In this document: piece after piece, positions 41,086 to 50,721 of the stretch | Layout: each line of letters begins with the position of its first letter | Numbering within the stretch: the first letter of the stretch is position 1 | Source: Porphyra umbilicalis | Taxonomy: Eukaryota; Rhodophyta; Bangiophyceae; Bangiales; Bangiaceae | Length of the DNA stretch: 64,000 bases | Assembly (NCBI GenBank): GCA_002049455.2 | Contig: KV918917.1 | Location: 105,509-169,508 of the forward strand | Direction: 5' to 3' | Program-made: the position numbers and the translations under genes | The notes under the pieces: generated by a model | Told to the model about the DNA's origin: nothing | What the model saw: the letters and a program-made list of their open reading frames with translations, nothing else | Database searches by the model: none

Positions 41086-42162
41086 CGTTCCTGTCGTATT
41101 CTTATCTGCATCCCCTCCATCCCACGCATTCTCTCCAGCTCGCACGGGGGCGGGGGGGAGTCACTCTACGACGGGCCGGACGACGTCTGCAGTCGCTGGA
41201 CTAGTGGTGGTGGCGATTGGGTGGGGATCCACACTGGCGCAGTGTGGATAGTGTGACGCGCGCGGTGGGTGGGTGGTGGATGGGTTGGATGAACTGACCA
41301 CGTACTTCTTTTTCGTGTTCGCTCGCCCGTCCCCCATGTATCCTTACCATGCATATGTGCGATGGCTTCCTCTTTCTTGGCTTCTGTTTCTTTGCAAACC
41401 AATGGGTGTTGCTGACATCGAAGTCGAGTAACTTGTGTCATACGCACATGCATGCGTGGTGTCCGCGAGTCGCTGACATGGTGAGCTTGCTGTTGTCCGG
41501 TGGCCTGTAGCTCTGTCAGAGTTTGCGGCTGTGTGCAGTTAGCTACATGTCTGCGTGACTCTGTAGCACACCGTGGCTTTCTTATCGATTTCGTGTCTGC
41601 TCTGCCACCCGTGCCCGCGCCGAGCAACAATAAAGCGACCGTGTCTTTCAATGCATCTTTGGCATGTATCCTCAATGCTGGCCGGTGTCACATCCTTTCC
41701 TCCGTCAGGGTCTTGCTCCACTTCTTCCCCGAGACCTCCGAGGGATCATTGCGGCGAGTCTCGCAACATATGTCTCGAAGGATGTGAACTTCTCCTTAAA
41801 GATTGGGCAAAGAGGAGTTATGTACTCATTTTCGATCTCTCTCTGAACGCAAAGGGGTCGAGCAGCAATACGGTTCGGCCTTGTTGCAGATACCTTGGAA
41901 CCTGACACGAGATTTCATCAACGCGCTGTGTTGGCTCCACGACCCGCCTCGGACGGCATCCGTCAGTTGCGCTGTGTTGAAGTGGTCCTACTTGGTCGAG
42001 CCGCTGCCAGGCCCGTGCTGTTCTGATCGTCAGGGCAGCGCCCGGCTGGGCATCTCCTGCTCTTCTCCCCTCCCTCGTCCTCTGACTTTTTGTCTGGCTG
42101 CTCCCTCGCTGCGCGTGCGTGTGTGCGTGCGCGCATCCGTGCTCTCGCGTCGGCCGTCCATC
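41086..42162. other. Upstream region of the UBX-protein gene
   Basis: No supported gene. Moderately GC, with GTGTGCGTGC-type repeats close to the start codon. Probably promoter and 5' leader of the gene at 42163. The same frame is open from 41803 without an earlier convincing start. Confidence 0.4.
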
Positions 42163-43711
42163 ATGGACTTGCACAGCCCCCAGTATCCCCGTGCCCCCGA
42201 CGGCGCCCTGGAGCAGTTGGTCTCCATCACGGGCGCGGAGCCGTCGTACGCGAGCGGCCTGCTGGCTGCCGCCGACGGAGACGTGGCGGCAGCGGTGGCC
42301 TCCCACTTTGCCATTGAGGAGGCGCAGGGCGGCGCGCGGGGTGCCGGTGGCGGTGCCGGCGGGGGCGGTGCGGGCGGCGGTTTTGGCCGTGGTGTCGGGG
42401 GTGGCGGCGACGGTGCCGGCTTTGGGGCCGATGCGTGGGCCTACGAGCGGCCCCCCCCGCCCGTGGCGGCCGCCCAAGACGGTGAGGAGGTGGACCCCAT
42501 GTCGGCTCGCTTGGCCATGGACGCCGAGTTTGCACTCGCGCACGCGCGGGCGCGGGGGACCGCCGCCCGGGCGCAGACTCCGCCGCCGCAAATTGACGAC
42601 GACGGCCCGGTGGTTTTTGACGTTGACCAAGACATGGTCGAGATTGACGCCACCGCCGCAGCGGCGGCGCGGCACAGGAGGGCGGTGGCCGCTGCGGCGG
42701 CCAGTCCCGCCGCGGGTGGCCCTGCCGACTTTGCCGACAACGCCCCGCTGTCTGCCGCCGCCGCCGCACAGATGGTTGAGGAGGACCGGGCGCTGGCGGC
42801 GGCGCTGTCACAGAGCTTGGCGGAGGAGGCGTCGCGCAATATGGCCGACCCGGCAGCCGCCGCTGCCATGGCGGCCGCTGCCGAGCAAGAGGGCGACGAC
42901 GCGGTGGCGGTGGCGGCGGCCGAGGCGGTCTCCAGAGCCGCGCGACGCCGGGCAGCGACGCTGCGGACGGCGGGCCTCGGCGCGGCGGCTGGCCTCGGCG
43001 CCGCCGCCCTCGGCGCGGCGGCCGGCGGCCCCATCTTCCCCGCCGCCTTCGGCGCCGGCGGCGCCCTCCCCCCCCGTGGGCCGTCGGCGCCGCCGGCCTG
43101 GGTGGTAGCGCCCCCCCCCCGCGTGGGGCGCCTTCGGCCCGCCGCTACCCGCGGCGGCTCCCGCGGAGCGGGCCGCGTCGCGCGCCGCCTCGAGCGCCGC
43201 GTCGGCGGCCGACGCGGGGCTCGCCGCGTCCCGCAACCTCGTGGCGGAGCAGGATGCGGAGCTGGCCGCCTCCCTCGCCGCGGACCGCCGCAAGGAGGAG
43301 GCGGCCGCCCGCGCGGCCGCCGAAGCCGCGTCGGCGGCGGCGCGTCAAGCGGCCGCCGCCGCCGAAGCGGCGGCCGCCGAGGCCAACGAGGCGGCCGTGG
43401 CGGCCGCCGCGCAAGAGGCCGCGGCCGCCGCGCGCGCCGCGACGCGGTGTGGCCTGCCGCCCGAGCCGCCGGTGGGGCTGGGCGTGGCGCGCGTCGCCGT
43501 GCGCCTCGGCGACGGCTCGCGGGTCGTGCGGCGGTTCCGCAACGAGGAGCCAGCGACGGCCGTGCGCGACTGGGTGGGGAGTTTGGAGGCGGGCGCGCCG
43601 ACAGGGCGGTGGCAGTTGGTGACGAGCTTCCCGCGGCGGGTGGTGGGGTCGGGAACGGTCGCGGAAGAGGGGCTTGTGCCGTCGTCCATGTTGAGTGTGG
43701 ACGTTTTGTAA
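42163..43711 (+). CDS. UBA-UIM-UBX protein, Cdc48/p97 adaptor type
   Basis: From the ATG at 42163 (MDLHSPQYPRAPDGALEQLV) a UBA-like domain occupies about residues 10-46 (LEQLVSITGAEPSYASGLLA). A Gly/Ala-rich linker, a ubiquitin-interacting motif at about 204-224 (VEEDRALAAALSQSLAEEAS), a long Ala/Glu/Arg coiled coil and a UBX domain at about 437-515 follow (VAVRLGDGSRVVRRFRNEEP, LVTSFPRRVVG). The coiled coil and UBX are in another frame; the change falls at the 10-C run at 43111-43120, and nine C would give one 515-residue protein. Such proteins bind ubiquitylated clients through UBA/UIM and the Cdc48/p97 ATPase through UBX. No UAS domain is seen. The stop TAA is at 43709-43711, and the gene is convergent with RPS8. 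Confidence 0.85.
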
Positions 43712-44311
43712 TGGGGGACCCGCCCAGGGCGGTTGGTGGGAGGAAGGAGTGGAGGCCCCAGTGTCGGTGCGGGTGGAGTCGACCGGTGTGCGCCGCTTGG
43801 AGTCTGGTCTGCTTTGATGGACATGCGCCAAGTGTGGATGACACATGTCGGCGCAGAGCCTTGTCAATTGTGGAGATTGCTGCTCGATGCCACCGGACTG
43901 AGAAGCACGTCATGGACGCGGTCAGGCAGAGGTTCCGACTGGGCGCCGTCTGGGCGCCGTCTGGTCTTCGTCTCTGGTAAAAGGTCCTCATTTTACAAAG
44001 GCGTCCAGCCGAGTGGGTGTTGAAGACTGAGAATGCAACTACGTCTAGAGCGGATGCATCCGTGTGGTCTGTTTGACTCGCGCGTGTACGTTGGACGACT
44101 TGAGTCTTGCGCACCACAGATTGATAGAACCCGAGCGGCCATCGCAAGAAACCGCAGGCCGACTGCAGACCGGTTGTGAGCGCGATGCAGCGAGCAGAGC
44201 AACAGCCCGAGCGGACAGACTGCCTCTCGTTGAGACACGAAACCCAAGCGGTCGTACACAAAAAAAGAGATATTTGGTGGGGATCTAATGGCGCGCACGC
44301 CCAGAGCACGT
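43712..44311. other. Spacer between convergent UBX and RPS8 genes
   Basis: Non-coding, shared 3' flank of two convergent genes. It contains a small direct duplication, GGGCGCCGTCT twice at about 43945-43968. Confidence 0.6.
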
Positions 44312-45324
44312 TTACTTGCCGGCCTTCTTCTTCTTCTGCAGCGCCTTCTGGTAGAACTCCAGCTCCTTGCCCTCGAGCAGATAGCCGTCGCAGCGGCCGC
44401 TCTGACCCGGGCGCGACGAAATGCGGGCGAGCAGGCGGCCGCTCTGGAACAGGTCGTCCAGGGACTTCTCCAGCGAGCGGTCCGCAGAGCGCTCCTTGTG
44501 CTTCTTGACAACAGAGTTGGACACCTTGTGCTCCACCTCCTCCTCCACCTCCGACGCCTTCTTCTTGCCAATCTCCACGCCATAGTGTTGCAGGTACCAT
44601 TGGCGGAAGGGCGTGGCGTCAATCTGGATAATGGCACCCTTGACGAGCGTGTTGGTACGCACAAGCTCGTTGTTGGACGCGTTGTAGACGACCGTCAAGA
44701 CGCGCGTCTTGCGGGCGGTCGCCTCCGAAGCCCACGCAAAGTTGCCGTTCTCCAAGCGCAGCGCGCGCTGCTTGAGGTTGCCACCGCGGACGCGGACCGG
44801 GCGCACGATCTGCGGGCCCAGCTTGGTCATGGCCGGCTGGCGGCCCAGCTCGAACTTACGCTTCTTGCGGTAGAATGGCTGCTTGCCACCCGTCAGCCGG
44901 CGCTTGTGCTTGGAGTCACGGGAGATACCTGCGAGCAGCGACGTAGAGGATTGCAGGGGGGAACGCACATCAATGCCAAGATACCATCACAAATGTTAGT
45001 AGGCCATGCTGGAGCAGACCAGACGGCTCGGCAATCACAGCCCACAGCCGGCGAGTGACAAGGTAGGCGCGCGATGACTCACACCAGCCCGCGTTGCCAC
45101 TATATTGATCGGCCGCCTCACATGCGCTCGCATCGGCAACGAGGAACATCGAGCAGGCCACCGTCTCCAAATGCCAGCAGGAGTCTCTCCCACCCCGCCG
45201 ACTGTCTCACTCACAGGCCCAACCGCCTCACACGGCACGGCCCCAACAACCCGCGCCCCGTCGAAACAACATAAACCACCGCGCTCACAAAGACTCATTA
45301 GCAACCAGTCCTAAGCATACCCAT
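44312..45324 (-). CDS. RPS8: Ribosomal protein eS8 (RPS8), two exons
   Basis: Exon 1 holds only ATGG (45324-45321). The intron 45320-44929 (donor GTATGC, acceptor CTCGCAG) is followed by exon 2 (44928-44312), giving 206 residues, the normal length. The start [18 protein letters not shown] and the block [20 protein letters not shown] are diagnostic of eukaryotic eS8. The signature region [20 protein letters not shown] and the C-terminal [18 protein letters not shown] agree. It is a component of the small subunit of cytosolic ribosomes. An intron straight after the start codon is common in ribosomal-protein genes and explains why the frame otherwise seems to lack its ATG. Upstream of exon 1 lies about 690 bp without genes, the likely promoter. 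Confidence 0.96.
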
Positions 45325-46016
45325 GATGGCAACAGTCGGCGACGATGCGTCGCCACACCCGCCGCAGCTTCACTACGGTCGTCTCGGGGACGACGGGGAC
45401 GACAACAACGACGGCCGGGGACGCGTTGCACGGGACAGGCGATGGCACACGACCTCCAAGGCCAGCCATCGATGACGATCGGGGATTGTCGAATCGCAAC
45501 GCTCCCGGCCGTTTCGATGGCGGCGATCGAAAGCCACTAATTTCGCGACCTGGGCTGAATGGGGCAACAGCTGTCCGAAAGAACACAAAAGTAATTAAAC
45601 TGCACTTGCTGGAGATCTCGCAGCCAATGAACAAGTCGGAAGGGAGCGGCCACCGAGCACGTCGGCGGCCGGGCACGTACACGCCGCTGCAGCGAAGCGC
45701 CGTCTACCCGCCGCGCCTGCCTCCGCGCAGAGCACTTCTTCGAGCGATGAAGGTGTCGCACTGTCTGTGACGTGCAAGAATATTTTTGGTCTACATCGCG
45801 TACAAGCAAAGAAGGGGACAAAGTAGAAGCAAATGGAAGAGCACCGGCCAGGCCTCGCGCATCGGCTTGGCCGTTGGTCAGGTGCCCATAGGAATCCCGA
45901 CACGCGGATCTCAGGGCGGACGCCCATCGGTCGCGCTCGCTCTGTCGACTGACCCTCCGCCGCGCAAAAGCAACGCCCACCTCCCGTCAAGGCACGCAGC
46001 GACGCGACGCGCGCCG
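45325..46016. other. Promoter-side spacer of RPS8
   Basis: Lies between the RPS8 start (minus) and the 3' end of the next minus-strand gene. No coding signal was found. It presumably holds the RPS8 promoter; no clear TATA box stands out. Confidence 0.5.
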
Positions 46017-47288
46017 TCAAGACCGCCTCTGTGGCACCGTCGCGCCCTTCCCCGGCCCGCCGTCGCCAATATCCACCTCGGACTCGACCCGCGTCACGGC
46101 CGTGGCGACCGCCGTCGCCGCGGCGACCGCCACGGGGTCGGCGGCGGCGAGAGCGGCGACCAGGGGGCCCTTGTCTAGGCCGGCCGGCAGCACTGCCGCC
46201 GCCGCCGCCCCCCCCACCGGCGCAGTGTCACCGCCCGTCCCAGCGGCCGTCCCCTCCGCCGCCGGCCGACCGGTCGTTGCCGCCGCCCCCCTGCCGTCTG
46301 GCGACGCCCCCCCCACCAACGCGGCGGGCATGGCCGCCACCGCCGCCGACACCGCGTCGGCCTCGGCGGGCGTCATGGAATCCACCGTCGTCACCGCGCC
46401 GGCGACCGCCGCGGCGGCCGCCGCGACAATCGCCTCGTCCGTCGCCGCAATCGCCCGCACGAGCGCGTCGCCCCGCGGCGGCGCGCGGGCGCCGCGGCCC
46501 GCCGCAGCGGTGGCGGGTGGCTTGCGGGCGAGCCTACCGGTGGCCGCCGTCGCGGTGTCGGCGGCGGTGGTGGTGGCGCCGGCCACCCCACCGCCGCCGC
46601 CGCCCCCGCCGTCGCTGCCGTCGCCCTCAGGGATGCGGCCGAGGCGTGGGCGGGGCGGGGCGAGCGACGCGGTGACCGCGTCGGCCTCGGCGGGCGTCAT
46701 TGAGTCGACACGCGTCACCGCGTGCGCGATCGCGTCGGCGGCGCGGGCGGACAGGGGCGTGGTTGCCATGCCCGCGAGGGCGTCAACGAGCGCCTCGTCG
46801 CCGCCGCCGCCGCCGTCACCGCCCGTGCTGCTGCCGCCGCCGCCCGTGGTGCGGCTGCCGCTGCTGCCGGCGCTCGTCATGCTGCTCGACGGTGGCTGCC
46901 GTGGCGGCCACGCGCCGCCCCCGGCCTTGCGGGGGGGGGGTCGCGGCGGCACCGCCGCGCCGAGCGATTCCATCGACGTGGCCGGCGACGCGACGGGCTC
47001 GACCGCCGCCGACAGCGCGTCGACGGCGGTGACGGTGAGGGTGTCGACGCGGCGGATGGCCTCGACGAGCGTCGCGGGGGACGGGGGGGGGCGCCGAGGT
47101 CGCCGCCGCCGGCCGCCGCCGTGGCCAGGGGGGGGCGTCGGGGGGGGGGGGCGCGCGTCGCCGCACTCGCTGCCGTCGGTGACTGGGAGGGTGAGGGATG
47201 GGCGGGGCAACGGGGACGACGCGCGCCGGGTCGTGTCGTCGATGCCACTGTCTGCAGGTGGTGCCAGTGGGGGCGCAGAGGCCTCCAT
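46017..47288 (-). CDS. Ala/Gly-rich protein with degenerate VTRVDSMTPAEADAV repeats
   Basis: The ATG at 47288-47286 (MEASAPPLAPPADSGIDDTT) gives 423 residues, ending VPQRRS and TGA at 46019-46017. Four related helical segments are separated by Gly/Pro-rich linkers: LVEAIRRVDTLTVTAVDALS, IAHAVTRVDSMTPAEADAVT, VAGAVTTVDSMTPAEADAVS and ATAVATAVTRVESEVDIGDG. Conservation of these units among variable linkers, in a single frame of about 1.3 kb, is good evidence of real coding despite the GC bias. No signal peptide or membrane segment. Family not recognised; a scaffold or structural role is a guess. Confidence 0.62.
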   Translation of the reverse strand: MEASAPPLAPPADSGIDDTTRRASSPLPRPSLTLPVTDGSECGDARPPPPTPPPGHGGGRRRRPRRPPPSPATLVEAIRRVDTLTVTAVDALSAAVEPVASPATSMESLGAAVPPRPPPRKAGGGAWPPRQPPSSSMTSAGSSGSRTTGGGGSSTGGDGGGGGDEALVDALAGMATTPLSARAADAIAHAVTRVDSMTPAEADAVTASLAPPRPRLGRIPEGDGSDGGGGGGGGVAGATTTAADTATAATGRLARKPPATAAAGRGARAPPRGDALVRAIAATDEAIVAAAAAAVAGAVTTVDSMTPAEADAVSAAVAAMPAALVGGASPDGRGAAATTGRPAAEGTAAGTGGDTAPVGGAAAAAVLPAGLDKGPLVAALAAADPVAVAAATAVATAVTRVESEVDIGDGGPGKGATVPQRRS

Positions 47289-48964
47289 GATCGTGCCGCC
47301 CAGCAAGTGGACGACGGGCTTACGAAGACGATGGTGAGCGGGAGGGGCGGCGACGGTGGCGAGGAGTGGGTACACGTTCACCGTCCGTCTGGACGGACCC
47401 CGAGGCCCGAGACGTGTCGAGCGCGTCACCGACCTTGACTGCCTGGGCGGCACGTTGTGCAAGGTCTTGGAACAGCTCTGGAAGGAAGGGCCTGACGCTG
47501 TAGGGTGTAAAGCAGCCGCAGCGGCACCCGCGAGTGGGTGTGTGCGGCGAGGAGGGAGGCCAGGACAAACGGAGGTGGTGAAAAGGTGACCATAGCTAGC
47601 ACCACAGGATGGGACCGTTCTTGCCAGGCCTCTGATGTGCAACGGAAAAACGGAAAGAGGTGCAACAGATACGGTGCGAGTGGAATCACTGTATTCCGAG
47701 GTCCTCTGAGCACCACTGTTGCAGTGTCTGCACGAGTGTTAGCTGCAGGCCCAACACAAATCTTGAGATGTCGCTCTGGGCGAGCGTGCATGCAAAGTAC
47801 AAAATCGCAAGGGGCGGGCCTGAACTTTATGAAAAGTATCGGAATTATTTCAGCAAGTCAAGAAAGTGCTGATGCTATTTGTGCTACCAGTATCCTAAAG
47901 CCTTGCCAGCCATCTAAGTTGACGCGGTGGCTTCTTGCTGTGGCCCATCAGAGGTCGAGTCCGCGGCTTGGCGCTGAAAGCACATCTCCCGCCCTTGCAG
48001 CGGCACACCTCAGCGGGCCAGAATTATGCACGACGCCGGCTGCCACGACCAAGTTGTGGCCAGTGGCAGCAGTCGCACTGCGCTCAAGACGTTTGATGCA
48101 GCTGCCTGTGTGGATGCGGGCTGGCGAATCTGGACCGCACCCCCGCGCCGTGAAATTCCGCGCCACTGGCGGCCTCCGACAGGGGGCGCCCTGCACTTTG
48201 GCCGCTGGAAGCGCGGCGCGGGCGGCCCATGGCGACACCGCGGCCTGTCGCGTGCGCCTTGCCGGCTAGTCCCCCTCTCCCCTCGGCCCGCGGCCGTGGC
48301 GGTTGCGGTCGGGCCGTTCGGGGCTTCCGCGGCCATCCGCCGCCGCCCGCCAGCGGTGTGGCGGCCACGGCGGTTTGGCGGCCGCTTGCTTCCGCTTGCC
48401 CAAAACCGCCGCCGGCGTCGCGCAGACGGCCCGGCGTCATTGGCGGCCGTGTCGCCTCCCGCCAACGCCCGACCTAACGCCAGACGCTGCCGCCGGTTCG
48501 CGCCCCGCGTGCCGCGCAGTCACCCGAGGGAGGGAGAAGAGCGGGTCGACTGTTGTCACTGCACCCTCGCCCCCACCCACTCCCCCGCGCCCACGCCCTC
48601 GCACCGCCCTTTTGTGGCCGCCCGGTCGGGCATGAGGTGCCGCCGCCAGCTGGCATACGTGTCGCCTGCCACCGCCTGGCGGCCGTGGCGAGTGGCGCGT
48701 GCCACCCGCCACCACCGGGGGGGGCACGTTGAGCATGGTGCACGCGCTCCCTCTCGGCCTGCCCGCTGTTTGCTGCCGCGCGCCTCGTCGTCATCGCTAC
48801 TGCCGTCGGCCGTCGGGTCCCGCTACGCCGCGTGGCTCGGTGGGGAATCCTTGACGTTGGCCCCGCCTCCGTCGGCGGCCATCACGGACGACGACACGAC
48901 TGTCACCACCGACCCTTCCCTCTTCCCCCCCCGCGCTCCCGTGTGCTCTCTTGTGGCGGCGACC
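47289..48964. other. Divergent intergenic region
   Basis: Lies between the starts of the repeat-protein gene (minus) and the hydrolase gene (plus). 47.5-48.0 kb is of average composition and non-coding. 48.0-48.96 kb is GC-rich and open in frame with the hydrolase, but its translation is Arg/Pro/Ala-rich without features. It probably holds two promoters. Confidence 0.5.
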
Positions 48965-50254
48965 ATGCACCCCCTGGTGGCGGTTGCCAAGGCGGTGCTC
49001 TCCCTCGGCGCAGAGGTGCTGCTCTTTTGGGAAGCCCAACGGCTCGTGCTGTCTTTCATCACGCCCTCCCCCCGGGAGCAGGTGCGACGGTCTGAGGAGC
49101 GGCTCTTGAGTGTGTCGGTGACCAACCCCTACGACCATGCGTTTGTACCCACCTGTATTGGGGACCTGCATGCGGTGATCATTGGGGACCGCTCCAACCC
49201 GCCCCTGGTGGTCCTCCACGGCCATTCCATGTCGGCCGCCTTCTTCCACTTGAATTTTGACGACCTGGTCGCCCAAGGCTGGTGCGTGTATGCGTTGGAC
49301 CTGCCTGGCTGGGGCCGGTCGGCGCGCCCCGTCTTTCGCGGTCGCACCCCCGAGGACAGTCTAGACTTTTTCCTGACGCCGACGCTGCAGGCACTAGCCG
49401 GCCTCGGCATCACTGGTGGGTTTGGGCTGATGGCCCACTCCCTCGGCGCGTACCTGGCGCTTGAGCTGGCGTTTTCGCTCCCGCCTGGACGAGTGACGCA
49501 GATGGTGCTCGTCTCACCGGCGGCCATTAGCTCCCGCCTGGCACTCGGCCGCGCGATTTACTTTTCCCTCCCCCCATCCATCGTGGCGCGCCGCGGGGGC
49601 CTGCTCGGCCTCTCTTTTTACCGGTGGAAGTACCCGCCACTGGCAACGTACGAGCCGACACGCGACTTGACGTGGCAGCTAGCCATGCAGGTCCCCGCGT
49701 CGGGCGACGCGGCGGTGCGGCCAATGGTCCGCATCCACCGGGAGCGGCGGATGGTGCGCGAGCGCAACGGCAAGGAGCGACCGGCGGTGCGGCGGGTCGG
49801 CGTCGTGACCCGCCCTATACTCGGGGTGCTGGAGGAGCGCGGCCCCAAGGGTGTCCTCCCCATCGACATCCAGCTGGTGTGTGGGGAGACGGACAGCAGC
49901 ATGCCAGTGGAGGACGTACACACGCTTCACGCGGTGATGCGTCGGCTGGGCTACTCAGCCACCCTGGCGGTGGTGGAGGGAGCGGACCACTGCCCCTTTT
50001 TTGAGGAGCCCGCCCGGTTCATCGCGGCCATTGACGGGTTCCGGCCCAAGACGGTGTTGAAGGCCACCCACAGCTCGTCGATGGGCGGCACATCGTTGCC
50101 GTCGTCGGAGAGTGACGCGGAGGCCGGCACCTTTGTCGGTAGTGGGACGCTGGTCGACAGCAGGGACGGGACTACCCCTGAATCCGTTTCGGTCCACGTG
50201 CGGTCTCGTTCCCGGTCTCGGTCGCGGCTGTTTAACGGGGACGTTGAGACATGA
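48965..50254 (+). CDS. Alpha/beta-hydrolase of the ABHD4/ABHD5 (CGI-58) type
   Basis: The ATG at 48965 gives 429 residues starting MHPLVAVAKAVLSLGAEVLL, a hydrophobic N-terminus that may anchor it in a membrane. The oxyanion motif VVLHGHSMSAAFFHLNF is at about 81-97. The following VYALDLPGWGRSARPVF closely follows the ABHD4/5 pattern. The nucleophile elbow is AHSLGAYLALE with Ser159, where Ala replaces the first Gly of GxSxG. His342 in EGADHCPFF is the likely catalytic His; the Asp was not assigned. So, unlike CGI-58 itself, a Ser nucleophile is present and lipase, lysophospholipase or acyltransferase activity is possible. The C-terminus has an RS-rich end (VRSRSRSRSR). The open frame extends upstream to 48026 but there lacks protein character. 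Convergent with the NADP-IDH gene. Confidence 0.88.
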   Translation: MHPLVAVAKAVLSLGAEVLLFWEAQRLVLSFITPSPREQVRRSEERLLSVSVTNPYDHAFVPTCIGDLHAVIIGDRSNPPLVVLHGHSMSAAFFHLNFDDLVAQGWCVYALDLPGWGRSARPVFRGRTPEDSLDFFLTPTLQALAGLGITGGFGLMAHSLGAYLALELAFSLPPGRVTQMVLVSPAAISSRLALGRAIYFSLPPSIVARRGGLLGLSFYRWKYPPLATYEPTRDLTWQLAMQVPASGDAAVRPMVRIHRERRMVRERNGKERPAVRRVGVVTRPILGVLEERGPKGVLPIDIQLVCGETDSSMPVEDVHTLHAVMRRLGYSATLAVVEGADHCPFFEEPARFIAAIDGFRPKTVLKATHSSSMGGTSLPSSESDAEAGTFVGSGTLVDSRDGTTPESVSVHVRSRSRSRSRLFNGDVET

Positions 50255-50721
50255 CACCGGGCGTGCGTGCGGACGGGGCTGTATAACATTTCTTTTTATT
50301 TTGAGTTTGAGACTGCGGGCTGTGTTGACCGATCTCCCTGTACAGTAGGTGCTTGGTGGTGTGCCGCAGTGCTCTTCGCTTTGAACTCGTTTGTTTTGTT
50401 AACGCGTGGTGGTCATGCGTCACTTTTTGCGCCCGCCGTTGGGCAGACCCGTCATCTGTTCTCATGCCACAGCTCGGATGCTTGAGCGCAGGGTCAACAA
50501 GGAAGGAACGTCGCGCAAGGTGTCGCTCCACGGATTGCTCTCCTAGCCCCAAAAACCAAAAACAAACACCTAGACAAGCAGACCTATCACCATGCCCTTG
50601 AATGAGCAGGCGGCACACGCCGAGCCGTAAGTTGGCGCACACACTACGGTACAGAGGATGCTCAGCGTTAAGCCATAAACACACACGCAGCCAATGCACA
50701 GCTGCCACGACGCTGCTCAGC
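50255..50721. other. Spacer between convergent hydrolase and IDH genes
   Basis: Non-coding, AT-richer than its neighbours, holding both 3' ends. No repeats of note. Confidence 0.6.
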
